Notes: a model not told the origin generated them from the sequence alone. DNA of 32,063 nucleotides from Actinomycetota bacterium (GCA_009700405.1 WLMD01000003.1:1-32063), one strand, 5' to 3'. Shown: positions 9,457-19,384, numbered from the stretch's first letter. A program made the numbers and translations.

Positions 9457-12096
9457 ATGTTCGCAAGTAACCCTTGTACAAAAGTTCTCTCGCGCGTGAA
9501 GGCCCTAGGGGTAGTTGGTGCCCTGTTACTTTTAACGTTGCCCTCACAAGCATTTGCCGCTGCGCCAGCAACAATTCATCTGACCGTTCACTACCAAAGG
9601 CCCGCAGAAGATTACACAAACTGGAATCTATGGCTCTGGAAGAACGTCATTGTTGGAAATGATCAAGGGGAGGATGCTCAGGATAAAGCTTTCTCTCCAG
9701 CCGAGGGAAGCGCCTTCACCGAATCAGATGCATTCGGCAAAGTCTTCAAAGCAGATATAACTGACATGAATTCATTCGACAACGTCGGAATTATTGTTCG
9801 CAAAGGTGCTTGGGTATCGAAGGATATCTCCGTCAATAGATTCATCACCAACTTTGATGCATCAGGAAACGCTGAAGTATGGATTGTGCAGGATGATGCA
9901 ACTATCTATACAGCCGCACCCGCACTCGGAAAATCAATGAAATCTGCAAAGCTAGATGATTTTCGTGCGATTTCAGTTGACCTAAGTCAAAAGATTCTTC
10001 TTTCAGGAAGTGGAGATGAAGGGTTCACGATAACTGGCGGCCTCAAGGTTGCTTCAGTTACTGCACTTGTTGGCTCAGCCGCTGGCGCAACTCGCGTCCA
10101 ACTTAATGTGGATTCTGATGCGACTATCGGATCTGATTACACGGTGACACATACAAGTTTTGGTAGCGTCAAAGTTACCGCTGGCAAGATTATTGAATCC
10201 GATGGATTCAATGCGCGTTACTTATACACGGGAAATGATCTAGGAAACGCATATTCTGCTGCCTCAACAACTTTTCGCGTGTGGGCTCCGACCGCTAGCG
10301 CAGTGAGCCTCTTAACATATCCAAAAGCATCTACACCTAGCACCGAAGCGAAAGTTATACCTATGGCCTCATCTGCAAAAGGCACCTGGGTCGTGACTCT
10401 CACTGGTGATCAAGATGGAACAATTTACGACTACAGAGTCACCCTAGGAAATACGATAAATGATGCGGTCGATCCTTATGTCCGTGCAACCACGGCAAAT
10501 GGAGAACATGGCGTAGTGGTCAATCTGTCCAAAACGTATCCCGCCAATTGGAAGAATTCCAAGCCAGCATTTAGTGGAAAAGCAACGGATGCCGTGATTT
10601 ATGAACTGCATGTGCGAGATCTCTCTCAAGATTCATCTAGCAACATTCCGACTGCGCATAAGGGCAAGTACTTAGCGTTAACCGATGTTAAGACGAGCAT
10701 GGGTGATTCAACTAAGACTGGTGTTTCTGCCATCAAGGATTTGGGCGTAACCCATGTTGAACTGCAACCTATCTTTGATTATGCCTCCGTCGACGAACTC
10801 AACCCATCATTTAACTGGGGATACGACCCTCAAAATTACAACGTTCCCGAAGGCTCGTACTCATCTAACCCAAGTAATCCAACTGCGCGGATAACTGAAC
10901 TTAAGAGTGGCATCCAAGCCCTTCATGACCAAGGTTTGCGAGTCATGATGGATGTTGTCTATAACCATGTATTTGCACCTGCAGGTTTTAGTCAAGAAAA
11001 GATCGTGCCAGGATATTTCTTCCGCAAGAACGCAGATGGTTCGTTAACCAATGGCAGCGGATGCGGCAACGATGTGGCTTCTGAGCGTCCAATGGTGCGC
11101 AAGTTTATTGTGGACTCCGCAAAGTACTGGGCTACGCAATACAACATGGATGGATTTCGTTTTGATCTTATGGGCTTGATAGACCTCACAACAATGCAGC
11201 AAGTGCGATCAGAATTAACAAAGATTAATCCAACTATTCTCATTATTGGCGAAGGTTGGGATATGGGCACTTTGCCAGATGCCATTAGGAGCAACCAGAA
11301 GAACATTGATAAATTGCCTGGAATAGCTGCATTTAATGACGAACTCCGTGATGGCGTTAAAGGTTCTGTTTTTAATTCAACGGATAATGGTTTTGCAACG
11401 GGCAAAGCTACTGCCGCGCAAAGTGTCCAGGCTGGCATAGTCGGTAATGTTTTCTACAGTAGAGAAGTACTTGGTAAGTGGTTTACTAATGATCCAACTC
11501 AATCTGTTAATTACGTGGAAGCACATGACAACTTAACTCTCTTTGATAAGTTAACAGCGAGCGTTTCAGGTGCAACACCAGCCAAGATTGAAGCGTTGGA
11601 TCGCCTCTCGGCTTCCATCGCATTATTGGCGCAGGGTGTTCCTTTTATGCAAGCCGGACAAGAATTCTTGCGTTCCAAGAATGGCGATTCCAATAGCTAC
11701 AAATCGAGCGATGCGATTAACTCGATAAAGTGGGATTTGCGAGCCAAGAATGCTTCTACCGTTAACTATTACAAGGGCATTATCGCTCTTCGTAAAGCAC
11801 ATCCTGCCTTTCGATTAGCGACAACTCCACTTGTGCAGAAGAACCTGACCTTTATCAAGGCTCCAACAGGCGTTATTGCCTATTCCCTTAAAGGCGCGGC
11901 AGTTAAAGATTCGTGGGGATCAATAGTTGTCGTACACAACCCTGGTGCATCATCGGCCACGGTGACTTTGCCAAGCAAAGGAGATTGGAAAGTTGTTGTT
12001 CAAGGTGCAAAGGCTGGAGTGAAAGTTATTCAAACACTCAAGAGCGCGACAAAGGTTTCTGTACCAGCAATGTCGACGTTGGTAGTGGAGAAGTAG
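9457..12096 (+). CDS. pulA: Secreted type I pullulanase (GH13), CBM41/CBM48-like N-terminal regions
   Basis: 879 aa; signal peptide to PSQAFAA; IHLTVHYQRPAEDYTNWNLWLW (CBM41-like); FRVWAPTASAVSLLTY (CBM48-like); GH13 motifs VMMDVVYNHVF, MDGFRFDLMGL, ILIIGEGWDMG, NYVEAHDNLTLFDKL. Confidence 0.92.
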   Translation: MFASNPCTKVLSRVKALGVVGALLLLTLPSQAFAAAPATIHLTVHYQRPAEDYTNWNLWLWKNVIVGNDQGEDAQDKAFSPAEGSAFTESDAFGKVFKADITDMNSFDNVGIIVRKGAWVSKDISVNRFITNFDASGNAEVWIVQDDATIYTAAPALGKSMKSAKLDDFRAISVDLSQKILLSGSGDEGFTITGGLKVASVTALVGSAAGATRVQLNVDSDATIGSDYTVTHTSFGSVKVTAGKIIESDGFNARYLYTGNDLGNAYSAASTTFRVWAPTASAVSLLTYPKASTPSTEAKVIPMASSAKGTWVVTLTGDQDGTIYDYRVTLGNTINDAVDPYVRATTANGEHGVVVNLSKTYPANWKNSKPAFSGKATDAVIYELHVRDLSQDSSSNIPTAHKGKYLALTDVKTSMGDSTKTGVSAIKDLGVTHVELQPIFDYASVDELNPSFNWGYDPQNYNVPEGSYSSNPSNPTARITELKSGIQALHDQGLRVMMDVVYNHVFAPAGFSQEKIVPGYFFRKNADGSLTNGSGCGNDVASERPMVRKFIVDSAKYWATQYNMDGFRFDLMGLIDLTTMQQVRSELTKINPTILIIGEGWDMGTLPDAIRSNQKNIDKLPGIAAFNDELRDGVKGSVFNSTDNGFATGKATAAQSVQAGIVGNVFYSREVLGKWFTNDPTQSVNYVEAHDNLTLFDKLTASVSGATPAKIEALDRLSASIALLAQGVPFMQAGQEFLRSKNGDSNSYKSSDAINSIKWDLRAKNASTVNYYKGIIALRKAHPAFRLATTPLVQKNLTFIKAPTGVIAYSLKGAAVKDSWGSIVVVHNPGASSATVTLPSKGDWKVVVQGAKAGVKVIQTLKSATKVSVPAMSTLVVEK

Positions 12097-12099
12097 TCC

Positions 12100-13371
12100 T
12101 TAAAAACGAGTCAGAGAGAAATTGACCAAATGTTCAGAATCGATCTGAGAAAAAATAAGGCCCGCTAACAACTTTGCTGTTGCTGGGGCAAGAGTGACTC
12201 CCAGCATCGCGTGACCTGTAGCAACATAAACATGTGAGGTTCCGGGAACCTTGCCAATAACTGGCATGCCATCGGGAGTCATCGGACGAAGCCCCATGCC
12301 AACTTTTGGTTGCTGCGGGATGGGAAATGAGAAGAATTCTGCACTCGATTGTGCAATTCCATTCACGCGCGTTGGGTTAACCTTTAAAGGATTTCCACCA
12401 AATTCCATCGTCCCAGCAAGGCGAAGAAAGCTATTTGTTGGCGTGACGGCGACCTTTGCTTCACTGAGATAAAGAGCATGAGTAATTCGAGTTTCCTGAT
12501 GAAAGTCCAGCGAGTAGCCCTTGCCGAATTTAAGAGGCATGTCAAAGCCCACTTGATTCATAAGTCCTCGAGATTGAACACCTGCTGCGATTACTACATG
12601 ATCTCCAGAAACTTTCATGGATCCAAATGTTACTTCGGTACTCTTGTCAGCATTTTCCTTCAAGTAAATATCTTCGGAAGTTTCAAAGAAAGTTACACCA
12701 ATTTTTTCGCATGAGCTTCTCAAGCCCTCCAAAAGAGATGTGGGGTTAATTGAATATTGATCACTGCAATTAAGTCCCGCTTTTACAGATTGAGATAAGC
12801 CAGGTTCAATCTCACGCATCTCTGATCCGGTCATCCGAGTTACTTTCTTAAGACCGTATCGCTCGGAATTTTCGAACTCGGCGTAATGTGATTCCAATTC
12901 TTTCTCAGATTTGAAAGCCATTAAGACGCCCGTTTTGTGAAGTTCGAAGTCAACTCCTTCGGCTTTATATGTATCAAAGTGTTCGAGTGTGCCTCGTCCA
13001 AATTCAGAGAGAGCATGCAAGCCATGTTCGAATCGTGCCTTCGAAGTATTTCGAAGCATCTTGGACATAAAGGAAATGTGATCAGGATGTGGAACGGGCG
13101 ATATCCTCAGTGGACCATCACTCTTGAGCATCCACCCAATAGATTTCTTGACCATGCCAGGTGCAGGTACAGGCGATGCCATAATCGGCACAATCCATCC
13201 CGCATTAACTTCCCCAGCCTTGCCTGTATTTCGGGATGTTGAAACTACGGTGACTTCTTCGCCTCGCTTTGCGAATTCATAGGCGGTGGCTAAGCCGATT
13301 GGTCCTGCACCAAGAATTGTCGTTGACACTTGTGCCTTCCTAAAGCGGGTGGCGATCACGGGGGATTGCAT
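12100..13371 (-). CDS. FAD-dependent oxidoreductase, D-amino-acid dehydrogenase (DadA)-like
   Basis: 423 aa; Rossmann motif TTILGAGPIGLATAYEFAKRGEEVTVV; C-terminal GLRPMTPDGMPVIGKVPGTSHVYVATGHAMLGVTLAPATAKLLAGLI typical of DadA/DAO enzymes. Confidence 0.88.
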   Translation of the reverse strand: MQSPVIATRFRKAQVSTTILGAGPIGLATAYEFAKRGEEVTVVSTSRNTGKAGEVNAGWIVPIMASPVPAPGMVKKSIGWMLKSDGPLRISPVPHPDHISFMSKMLRNTSKARFEHGLHALSEFGRGTLEHFDTYKAEGVDFELHKTGVLMAFKSEKELESHYAEFENSERYGLKKVTRMTGSEMREIEPGLSQSVKAGLNCSDQYSINPTSLLEGLRSSCEKIGVTFFETSEDIYLKENADKSTEVTFGSMKVSGDHVVIAAGVQSRGLMNQVGFDMPLKFGKGYSLDFHQETRITHALYLSEAKVAVTPTNSFLRLAGTMEFGGNPLKVNPTRVNGIAQSSAEFFSFPIPQQPKVGMGLRPMTPDGMPVIGKVPGTSHVYVATGHAMLGVTLAPATAKLLAGLIFSQIDSEHLVNFSLTRF

Positions 13372-13590
13372 AATTTCTCGTGCCTGGATGAAAATACATG
13401 ATGGAGGCGGTTCCAGCCATATAGGCCTCTCGGATGGTTCAAGCTGCCTGCGGGCATTCCCTGATGGGAATAGAGTCAGATTCTTGTGCGGAATGTGTAG
13501 GCCACAGGGAAAATACTGGGCATTATGCCTATAGCGAGACCCTGCTCAGTAACATACGCTCCACCCGTTGTATCCAATAGCCACATATGC

Positions 13591-13605
13591 CACATGGGAC
13601 ATGTG
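13591..13605. promoter_or_regulatory. Palindromic operator-like site CACATG-GGA-CATGTG
   Basis: Perfect 6-bp inverted repeat 20 bp upstream of the DUF917 gene start, in the divergent intergenic region; a related half-site CCACATATG lies at 13581-13589. Confidence 0.45.
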
Positions 13606-13624
13606 CGATGAGTAGGGGATTTTG

Positions 13625-14698
13625 ATGCGTGAATTAACTCTAGATGACCTAGATGACATGGTCTTGGGAGCGACCCTCCTTGGAACAGGTGGCGGTGGAG
13701 ATCCTTACATCGCTCGATTGATGGTTCGCCAAGCGATGGAGGATTACGGCTCTGTAAATATTGCCTCTCCTAGCGAACTCGATCCTGATGGGCTCGTCTT
13801 AACGGTTGCTGTCATTGGCGCACCAACAGTAATTAGCGAAAAAGTTCCAGCAGGACCTGAATTCACGGGTGTCGTTAATGCGCTCGCAAGTTACTTAGGA
13901 AAGAAGCCAGTAGCAATCATGCCCATCGAAGTCGGTGGCATGAACACTCTGATCCCATTAGCTGTAGCTGCCGAAATGGGGCTGCCGGTTATTGATGCAG
14001 ATTCTATGCGCCGCGCCTTTCCTCAAATTGAAATGACAGTATTCACACTTGCCGGTATTCCCGCCTCGCCAATGAGCGTTGCAGATGAAAAAGGCAACGT
14101 CATGGTTTTTGAAACTACAACTAACCAAGTAGCAGAACGATTAGCTCGTTCGGCAGTTATGCAACTTGGCTTAGCTAATGGAATCTCTTGCTACCCAATG
14201 ACTGTTCGCCAAATTGCAGAACATGGAATCCAAGGCTCCATGACATATTGCGTCGAGCTTGGCCGCAAATTAATGGCAGTGCAAAAAGGCGAAGAAGGTG
14301 CATACGACGCATTCCTTAAATTTGCCGAAGCGAAGAAGTATTTCTCCGGAAAGATTATTGACCTTGATCGTCGCACGACAGATGGTTTTGCAAAGGGAAC
14401 CGTTGTTATTGAGCACCTTACGGACCCAAATCGCACAATGCGCATTGAAATCCAAAATGAGCTCCTTCTTGCTTTCGAAGACGGTGTTCCGATTATTACA
14501 ACGCCGGATTTGATTTGCATTTTGGATCATGAAAATGCCCAACCAATCACGACAGAAACTCTGGCGTATGGACAACGTGTGGATGTTATTGGAATGCCAT
14601 GTGCACCTGAATGGCACCAACCAGGCATGCTCGAACTAGTAGGACCAAAAGCTTTCGGATATGACATTCCGTACGTACCAATGGGAGAGGTTAAATAA
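13625..14698 (+). CDS. DUF917 / S-methyl-thiohydantoin desulfurase (S-Me-THD)-like protein
   Basis: Starts MRELTLDDLDDMVLGATLLGTGGGGDPYIARLMVRQAM and contains VIGAPTVISEKVPAGPEF and VGGMNTLIPLAVAAEMGLPVIDADSMRRAFPQIEM, characteristic of the DUF917 family. I place the start at ATG 13625; the ORF track starts one codon earlier at 13622. Confidence 0.85.
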   Translation: MRELTLDDLDDMVLGATLLGTGGGGDPYIARLMVRQAMEDYGSVNIASPSELDPDGLVLTVAVIGAPTVISEKVPAGPEFTGVVNALASYLGKKPVAIMPIEVGGMNTLIPLAVAAEMGLPVIDADSMRRAFPQIEMTVFTLAGIPASPMSVADEKGNVMVFETTTNQVAERLARSAVMQLGLANGISCYPMTVRQIAEHGIQGSMTYCVELGRKLMAVQKGEEGAYDAFLKFAEAKKYFSGKIIDLDRRTTDGFAKGTVVIEHLTDPNRTMRIEIQNELLLAFEDGVPIITTPDLICILDHENAQPITTETLAYGQRVDVIGMPCAPEWHQPGMLELVGPKAFGYDIPYVPMGEVK

Positions 14699-16251
14699 TG
14701 AGTCGTCTAAGAATTGGTATTGACGTCGGAGGTACAAATACTGATGCCGTGGTTGTCGATGAAGAAGGCACGGTTATTGCGAGCACTAAATCCGCAACAA
14801 CTCCAGACCCATCTGATGGAATTGCAAAAGCACTCAGTGAAGTAATCGCTGGTGTCGACAAGGCGCGCATCTCGCAAGCAATGCTTGGCACAACTCACCC
14901 AGCAAACGCGATTATTCAGCGCAAAGAGCTTGAGAGAGTCGGTGTACTACGTCTAGCCGCCCCTTCTTCATTGGCTATTCGTCCGGGAGCTGCTTGGCCC
15001 AAGGACCTACTGACATCTGTCATGGGACCCACGGCAATTGTTGGTGGCGGTTACGAATACGACGGCACCGAAATTGCTCCACTTGAAGAATCCGCGATTC
15101 GTGAATTTGCCAAGGCTTGCCAAGGCAAAGTCTCCGCGATTGCAGTGAGCTGTGCATTCGCGCCAGCGAACTACGAACAAGAAATTAGAGCCGGGCAGAT
15201 CTTGGCTGAAATTCTTGGCTCAGATTTTCCTGTTTCACTTTCACACCAAGTGGGATCTATCGGATTACTTGAAAGAGAGAACGCAACGGTCCTCAATGCT
15301 TCACTCTTTGGAGTTGCTCGTCGTGTAGTTAATGGTTTCCAACAAGCACTTGTTGGCCATGGATTAAATGTTGATTCTTTCCTTACTCAAAATGATGGAA
15401 CACTGATGACTGCTGATGAAGCAATCAGGCTTCCTATTTTGACTGTGGGATCAGGGCCAACCAACTCAATGCGTGGAGCATGCGCTCTTGCAAAGATTAG
15501 CGATGCGCTAGTCATCGACGTCGGCGGCACTTCAGCAGATGTTGGAATTTTGGTAGATGGTTTCCCGCGTGAATCATCAGCTGCAATTGAAGTTGGCGGC
15601 GTCCGTACTAACTTTAGAATGCCTGACCTTATTTCTATCGGGCTTGGCGGTGGAACAATTGTCCGTCCAGGAAATGGTTCAGTATCAGTCGGACCAGATT
15701 CGGTCGGATACAAAGTTATTACCGAATCCCTAATTATGGGTGGAAACACCTTGACTCTTTCGGATATTTCTACAAAGGGTGGTCGCCTCTCCGGCTTTGG
15801 AGATGCTTCCAAACTTTCTGGTGTAAGTGACGATGTCGTGAAACTTGCATTGGCTTGGGTTGATGAGCAGATTCAAATTCTCTGTGATCGAATGAAAGCA
15901 AGCAGATCAGCCATGCCCCTCATTGCAGTGGGCGGTGGATCTCACTTGATTCCAAAGTCCATCCCTGGAGTAGCCGAAGTAATTATTCCTAATCACCACT
16001 CTGTCGCTAATGCTTTTGGCGCTGCTATTGCTGAAGCTTCCGGAATGGTTGACCGTGTTTATCGTTATGCCGAACAAGGCCGCGATAAGTGTCTTGATGA
16101 TGCACGCCAATTGGCAACAGAGGCCGCAATTCGTTCTGGAGCAGATCCAGACAAGGTGCGAATTACTTCTGTTATAGAAGTGCCAATGTCCTATCTGCCT
16201 GGGCAAGGTTGCCGAGTCCAGGTCAAGGCCGCTGGCCCATTAGCTAACTAA
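14698..16251 (+). CDS. Hydantoinase/oxoprolinase family protein (HyuA-type)
   Basis: 517 aa; MSRLRIGIDVGGTNTDAVVVDEEGTVIASTKSATTPDP, AMLGTTHPANAIIQRKELERVGVLRLAAPSS, DALVIDVGGTSADVGILVDG; overlaps the upstream gene by TAATG. Confidence 0.92.
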   Translation: MSRLRIGIDVGGTNTDAVVVDEEGTVIASTKSATTPDPSDGIAKALSEVIAGVDKARISQAMLGTTHPANAIIQRKELERVGVLRLAAPSSLAIRPGAAWPKDLLTSVMGPTAIVGGGYEYDGTEIAPLEESAIREFAKACQGKVSAIAVSCAFAPANYEQEIRAGQILAEILGSDFPVSLSHQVGSIGLLERENATVLNASLFGVARRVVNGFQQALVGHGLNVDSFLTQNDGTLMTADEAIRLPILTVGSGPTNSMRGACALAKISDALVIDVGGTSADVGILVDGFPRESSAAIEVGGVRTNFRMPDLISIGLGGGTIVRPGNGSVSVGPDSVGYKVITESLIMGGNTLTLSDISTKGGRLSGFGDASKLSGVSDDVVKLALAWVDEQIQILCDRMKASRSAMPLIAVGGGSHLIPKSIPGVAEVIIPNHHSVANAFGAAIAEASGMVDRVYRYAEQGRDKCLDDARQLATEAAIRSGADPDKVRITSVIEVPMSYLPGQGCRVQVKAAGPLAN

Positions 16252-16265
16252 TAGCCAATCAAAAC

Positions 16266-16694
16266 ATGACCATTTCGGAACGACGAACCGCGGGGCAGAT
16301 CTATCGTGACTACAACGTGGCCGAGAATAATCATGACCTTGTTACAACGACGTCGCTGGTAGCCGTTGACCTGAAAGTAGAGGTTAACGGCGTTCGCCAA
16401 GTTTCATCTGGGGCAGACGATGAGCGTGCCATGGCAATCTTGTATGCGCACTACCCTGATTATCGTCGAGTAATTAAACACATCATCGATGGAATTGATG
16501 AAGCTGCCGTAGTCTGGGAAATGCGCGGAACTCCGGCGCTAGTCAATGGAGTTCTGGGCCTGCCGCTCTTGGTAAGTGGGGTGTCGGTTGTTAAATCTGA
16601 CGGTAAAGTACTAACAGAGGCGTCACTATTTGCAGATAGTTCGGCATTGGATGCGGTGCTCAATGCAGCTTCGCAAGAGCACCAAGAATTTTAG
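16266..16694 (+). CDS. Small NTF2/SnoaL-like protein (AtzH-type possible)
   Basis: 142 aa; composition and pattern (RDYNVAENNHDLVTTTSLVAVDLKVEVNG ... EAAVVWEMRGTP ... SGVSVVKSDGKVLTEASLFAD) fit an NTF2-like fold; position within the operon. Family call is tentative. Confidence 0.55.
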   Translation: MTISERRTAGQIYRDYNVAENNHDLVTTTSLVAVDLKVEVNGVRQVSSGADDERAMAILYAHYPDYRRVIKHIIDGIDEAAVVWEMRGTPALVNGVLGLPLLVSGVSVVKSDGKVLTEASLFADSSALDAVLNAASQEHQEF

Positions 16695-16720
16695 ATTAAC
16701 TTAAGAATAAGAGGCCGCTT

Positions 16721-17728
16721 ATGAGTCAGGTTATCGAATTCGCAGATTGCCACAACGATCTTTTGATTGGCGTCTTGCACCAACAAGAACGTGGAATTCG
16801 AGATCCTTTTGGAGATTTCTGGTTACCTCAACTTAAAACTGGGAATGTTGTTGTCCAGGTATTGCCGGTATATATGGAAGAACAATTTGTTGGAGAAGGC
16901 GCCTTACGTCGCTCTATGTTGTTATTTGAGACGGCCTGGAAAATTGCCGAAAATCATTCCGCGGATGTAGCCATCTGCTTGACCTCGCAAGATCTAGTTG
17001 CTGCGAGAGCGCAAGGGAAAATCGCATTACTCATCGCTATTGAAGGTGCCGAACCTCTCGGAAGTAGCGTTGATTTCTTTGACCTTTTCTTCCGCATGGG
17101 CGTTCGCATGTTGTCGCTTACATGGAATCGCCGCACTATGTTTGCAGATGGAGTTGGCGAGCAAGATTCAGGTGGAAAGTTAACATCCCTCGGAATCGAA
17201 GCAATACAAGAGATGGAAAGACTTGGCATGATTTTAGATATCAGCCACATCTCAGAGAATGGGTTTTGGCACGTTGCCGAAGTAGCTAAGAAAGCATTTG
17301 TAGCAAGCCATTCATCGAGTTTTGTATTGAAAGCACATCCGAGAAATCTACGCGACGAGCAGCTACTTCGAATTGTTAGCGGAGGAGGATTCGTTTCTCT
17401 TAATGCCTTCGGGGGGTTTATTTCCGATCCGCCAACCGTGGATTCGTTTATGAATCACGTTGACCATGTGGTCAAACTTATCGGTGCAGAGAATGTTGGA
17501 TTTGGGTTTGATTTCATGCGAGATCTCATAGACCACGTTGATCCAGTACTAGGTAAAACACTCGTTGATGTTTCGAAGTGGCCATTTGTGCCAGGCCTAG
17601 ACCGCCCATCTGATTTGGTTGGCTTTGGTGAGCAACTACGCGGGAGATTCGGAGAAGAAATAGCCACGGCTGTAGCCTCTCGTAGTATGACCAGTATGCT
17701 GGAGAGGTTGTTACCAAGCGCTAAATAA
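16721..17728 (+). CDS. Membrane (renal) dipeptidase-like protein, peptidase family M19
   Basis: 335 aa; ADCHNDLL, GVRMLSLTWNRRTMFADGVGE, MILDISHISENGFWHV, AFVASHSSSFVLKAHPRNLRDEQLLRI. Confidence 0.9.
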   Translation: MSQVIEFADCHNDLLIGVLHQQERGIRDPFGDFWLPQLKTGNVVVQVLPVYMEEQFVGEGALRRSMLLFETAWKIAENHSADVAICLTSQDLVAARAQGKIALLIAIEGAEPLGSSVDFFDLFFRMGVRMLSLTWNRRTMFADGVGEQDSGGKLTSLGIEAIQEMERLGMILDISHISENGFWHVAEVAKKAFVASHSSSFVLKAHPRNLRDEQLLRIVSGGGFVSLNAFGGFISDPPTVDSFMNHVDHVVKLIGAENVGFGFDFMRDLIDHVDPVLGKTLVDVSKWPFVPGLDRPSDLVGFGEQLRGRFGEEIATAVASRSMTSMLERLLPSAK

Positions 17729-17745
17729 AGGAAGGGCTTGTCGAG

Positions 17746-19353
17746 TTGACCGCTGCACCTGAGACTGAGATTTCCTTGATGACGGTACGTCAGCTCCTTG
17801 AGCGTGAGTCTCTAAATGGCGCCATTATTGAAGGCGATGATTCCTTTCTTGATGTGGAAGTCGCTGATGTATCAATTCATAGTTCGCCTCGGTTGATAAA
17901 TATTGATTCTGAATTAACTCAGCAACTACTAATTTTCGATGCTTCAAATGTTCCCGTGGACTCTTATCAAGTAGATATGTTGATTCGCGATGCGCTGGAT
18001 AAGGGTTTTGTAGCTCTTATTTTGGTGAACTACAAGGCTCGAATGGGTCTCGCACCAATCCGTTTGGCAAAAAAGTTTTCGTTTCCTCTCATCCTGATAT
18101 CTGATGTCGATGCTCTAAATCTCGCAGATGACTTGAGAAAGATTATTCGCGCGCCTTTTGTGGCCCGAAGTGATGCACTCTTAACGGTGACACGCCAACT
18201 AAGGAATCTCAACAGAACCGATCCGATTGAAAACGCATTGAAGATTTTAGAGGGCTCCCTTAAATGTCGCGCTGGACTTTTAGGCCCCGAGGGATCTGTC
18301 ATCGCAAGTGGGGGTGGCGATAGATTTGAATTACCCAGTGAGATTCCTCTGTTGCCAGTTTTTGTAAAAGAGGAATTTAACGGCACTTATTACCTGCTTC
18401 AGCCAATTTCTTTAGCACCTCGTGAAAATCCAAGTTTTTGGTTAGCCATAACTTTGGATTCTCCAAGCATCTCTGCCATCACTATGGCGACTGAAGTTCT
18501 CGGCATATCAGTGTGGTTTTTTGCATCCATTCTTATTGCTGATCGCTTGATCCGAGAACGAGACGCGAGGTTTCGATTAGGCGTGCTAAACGCTATTACT
18601 GTTACTCGAGATTACCCCGATCCTGTTTTGTTAAACCAACTAGGTGTTCTTGGTTGGAAAGTTGATGGCTGGTGCACAGCTATCCATTGCCAGCTCACAG
18701 GAGAAGTAGACCCCCTACGCGTGTTAAATGGCACCGCCGAGGTTCAGCGAGCATTTGCATCTATCGGTTTCGTTGGAGCGTTAGTTGAACGCCCTGATGG
18801 GTGGAGCGGTTGGATAGTTGAAAGAAATGAACCAAAACCAAACTCCTATGCGACATTAGTCGAAAACTTTAAAGTTGCGTTGGAAAAACTTTCTTACAAT
18901 TCTGCAGGAGTTAAGTTTTACTTGGGCATTGGCAGACCTCGCCAAGGGATATTAGGGCTGCAGAAAAGCCTTGAAGAAGCCAATGAATCATCAACAATTG
19001 CTCAACTAAGCGGCAAAAACATGGCCGTTCAGCACATTGATGAAATGGGAGTTCGAAGAATCCTCTTGGGTTGGTACGCATCAGAGAGCTTCTCTGAGTT
19101 CGCAAGCACCCTATTGGCATCCACTCGTGCTGCCGATCAAGATGGTGAACTGCTTAAGACTTTAGAGACGTACTTAGATTCCAATTGCTCACCATCGGAA
19201 ACGGCAATTGCATTAGGTATTCACCGCAACACAGTGATTAACCGAGTCGATAAATTGAAATCACTCTTGAAAGTAAATCTCAACGAGCCCGACGAGCGTT
19301 TGGCTCTGCAATTAGCTTGCAGAGTGATCAAACGAAAATGGGAAGAAGTCTAG
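17746..19353 (+). CDS. PucR-family transcriptional regulator
   Basis: 535 aa, TTG start with AGGAAGG upstream; N-terminal PucR-type domain (MTVRQLLERESLNGAIIEGDDSFLDVEVADVSI) and C-terminal PucR HTH (LKTLETYLDSNCSPSETAIALGIHRNTVINRVDKLKSLL). Confidence 0.88.
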   Translation: MTAAPETEISLMTVRQLLERESLNGAIIEGDDSFLDVEVADVSIHSSPRLINIDSELTQQLLIFDASNVPVDSYQVDMLIRDALDKGFVALILVNYKARMGLAPIRLAKKFSFPLILISDVDALNLADDLRKIIRAPFVARSDALLTVTRQLRNLNRTDPIENALKILEGSLKCRAGLLGPEGSVIASGGGDRFELPSEIPLLPVFVKEEFNGTYYLLQPISLAPRENPSFWLAITLDSPSISAITMATEVLGISVWFFASILIADRLIRERDARFRLGVLNAITVTRDYPDPVLLNQLGVLGWKVDGWCTAIHCQLTGEVDPLRVLNGTAEVQRAFASIGFVGALVERPDGWSGWIVERNEPKPNSYATLVENFKVALEKLSYNSAGVKFYLGIGRPRQGILGLQKSLEEANESSTIAQLSGKNMAVQHIDEMGVRRILLGWYASESFSEFASTLLASTRAADQDGELLKTLETYLDSNCSPSETAIALGIHRNTVINRVDKLKSLLKVNLNEPDERLALQLACRVIKRKWEEV

Positions 19354-19384
19354 CCTCTAGCCTCTAGCCCCTAGCCTCTAGCCT
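19350..19384. repeat. Five tandem copies of heptamer CTAGCCT (third copy CTAGCCC) between convergent genes
   Basis: ctagcct-ctagcct-ctagccc-ctagcct-ctagcct read directly. Contains the stop codon of the PucR gene (19351-19353) and, on the other strand, of the racemase gene (19378-19380). Confidence 0.95.

Noticed and set aside
10992-11438. 148 aa minus-strand ORF inside pullulanase
   Set aside because: Antisense shadow of conserved GH13 catalytic coding sequence; no RBS or recognisable protein.
15387-15812. 141 aa minus-strand ORF inside HyuA-type gene
   Set aside because: Antisense to a strongly conserved gene; low-complexity Pro/Ser composition typical of shadow ORFs.
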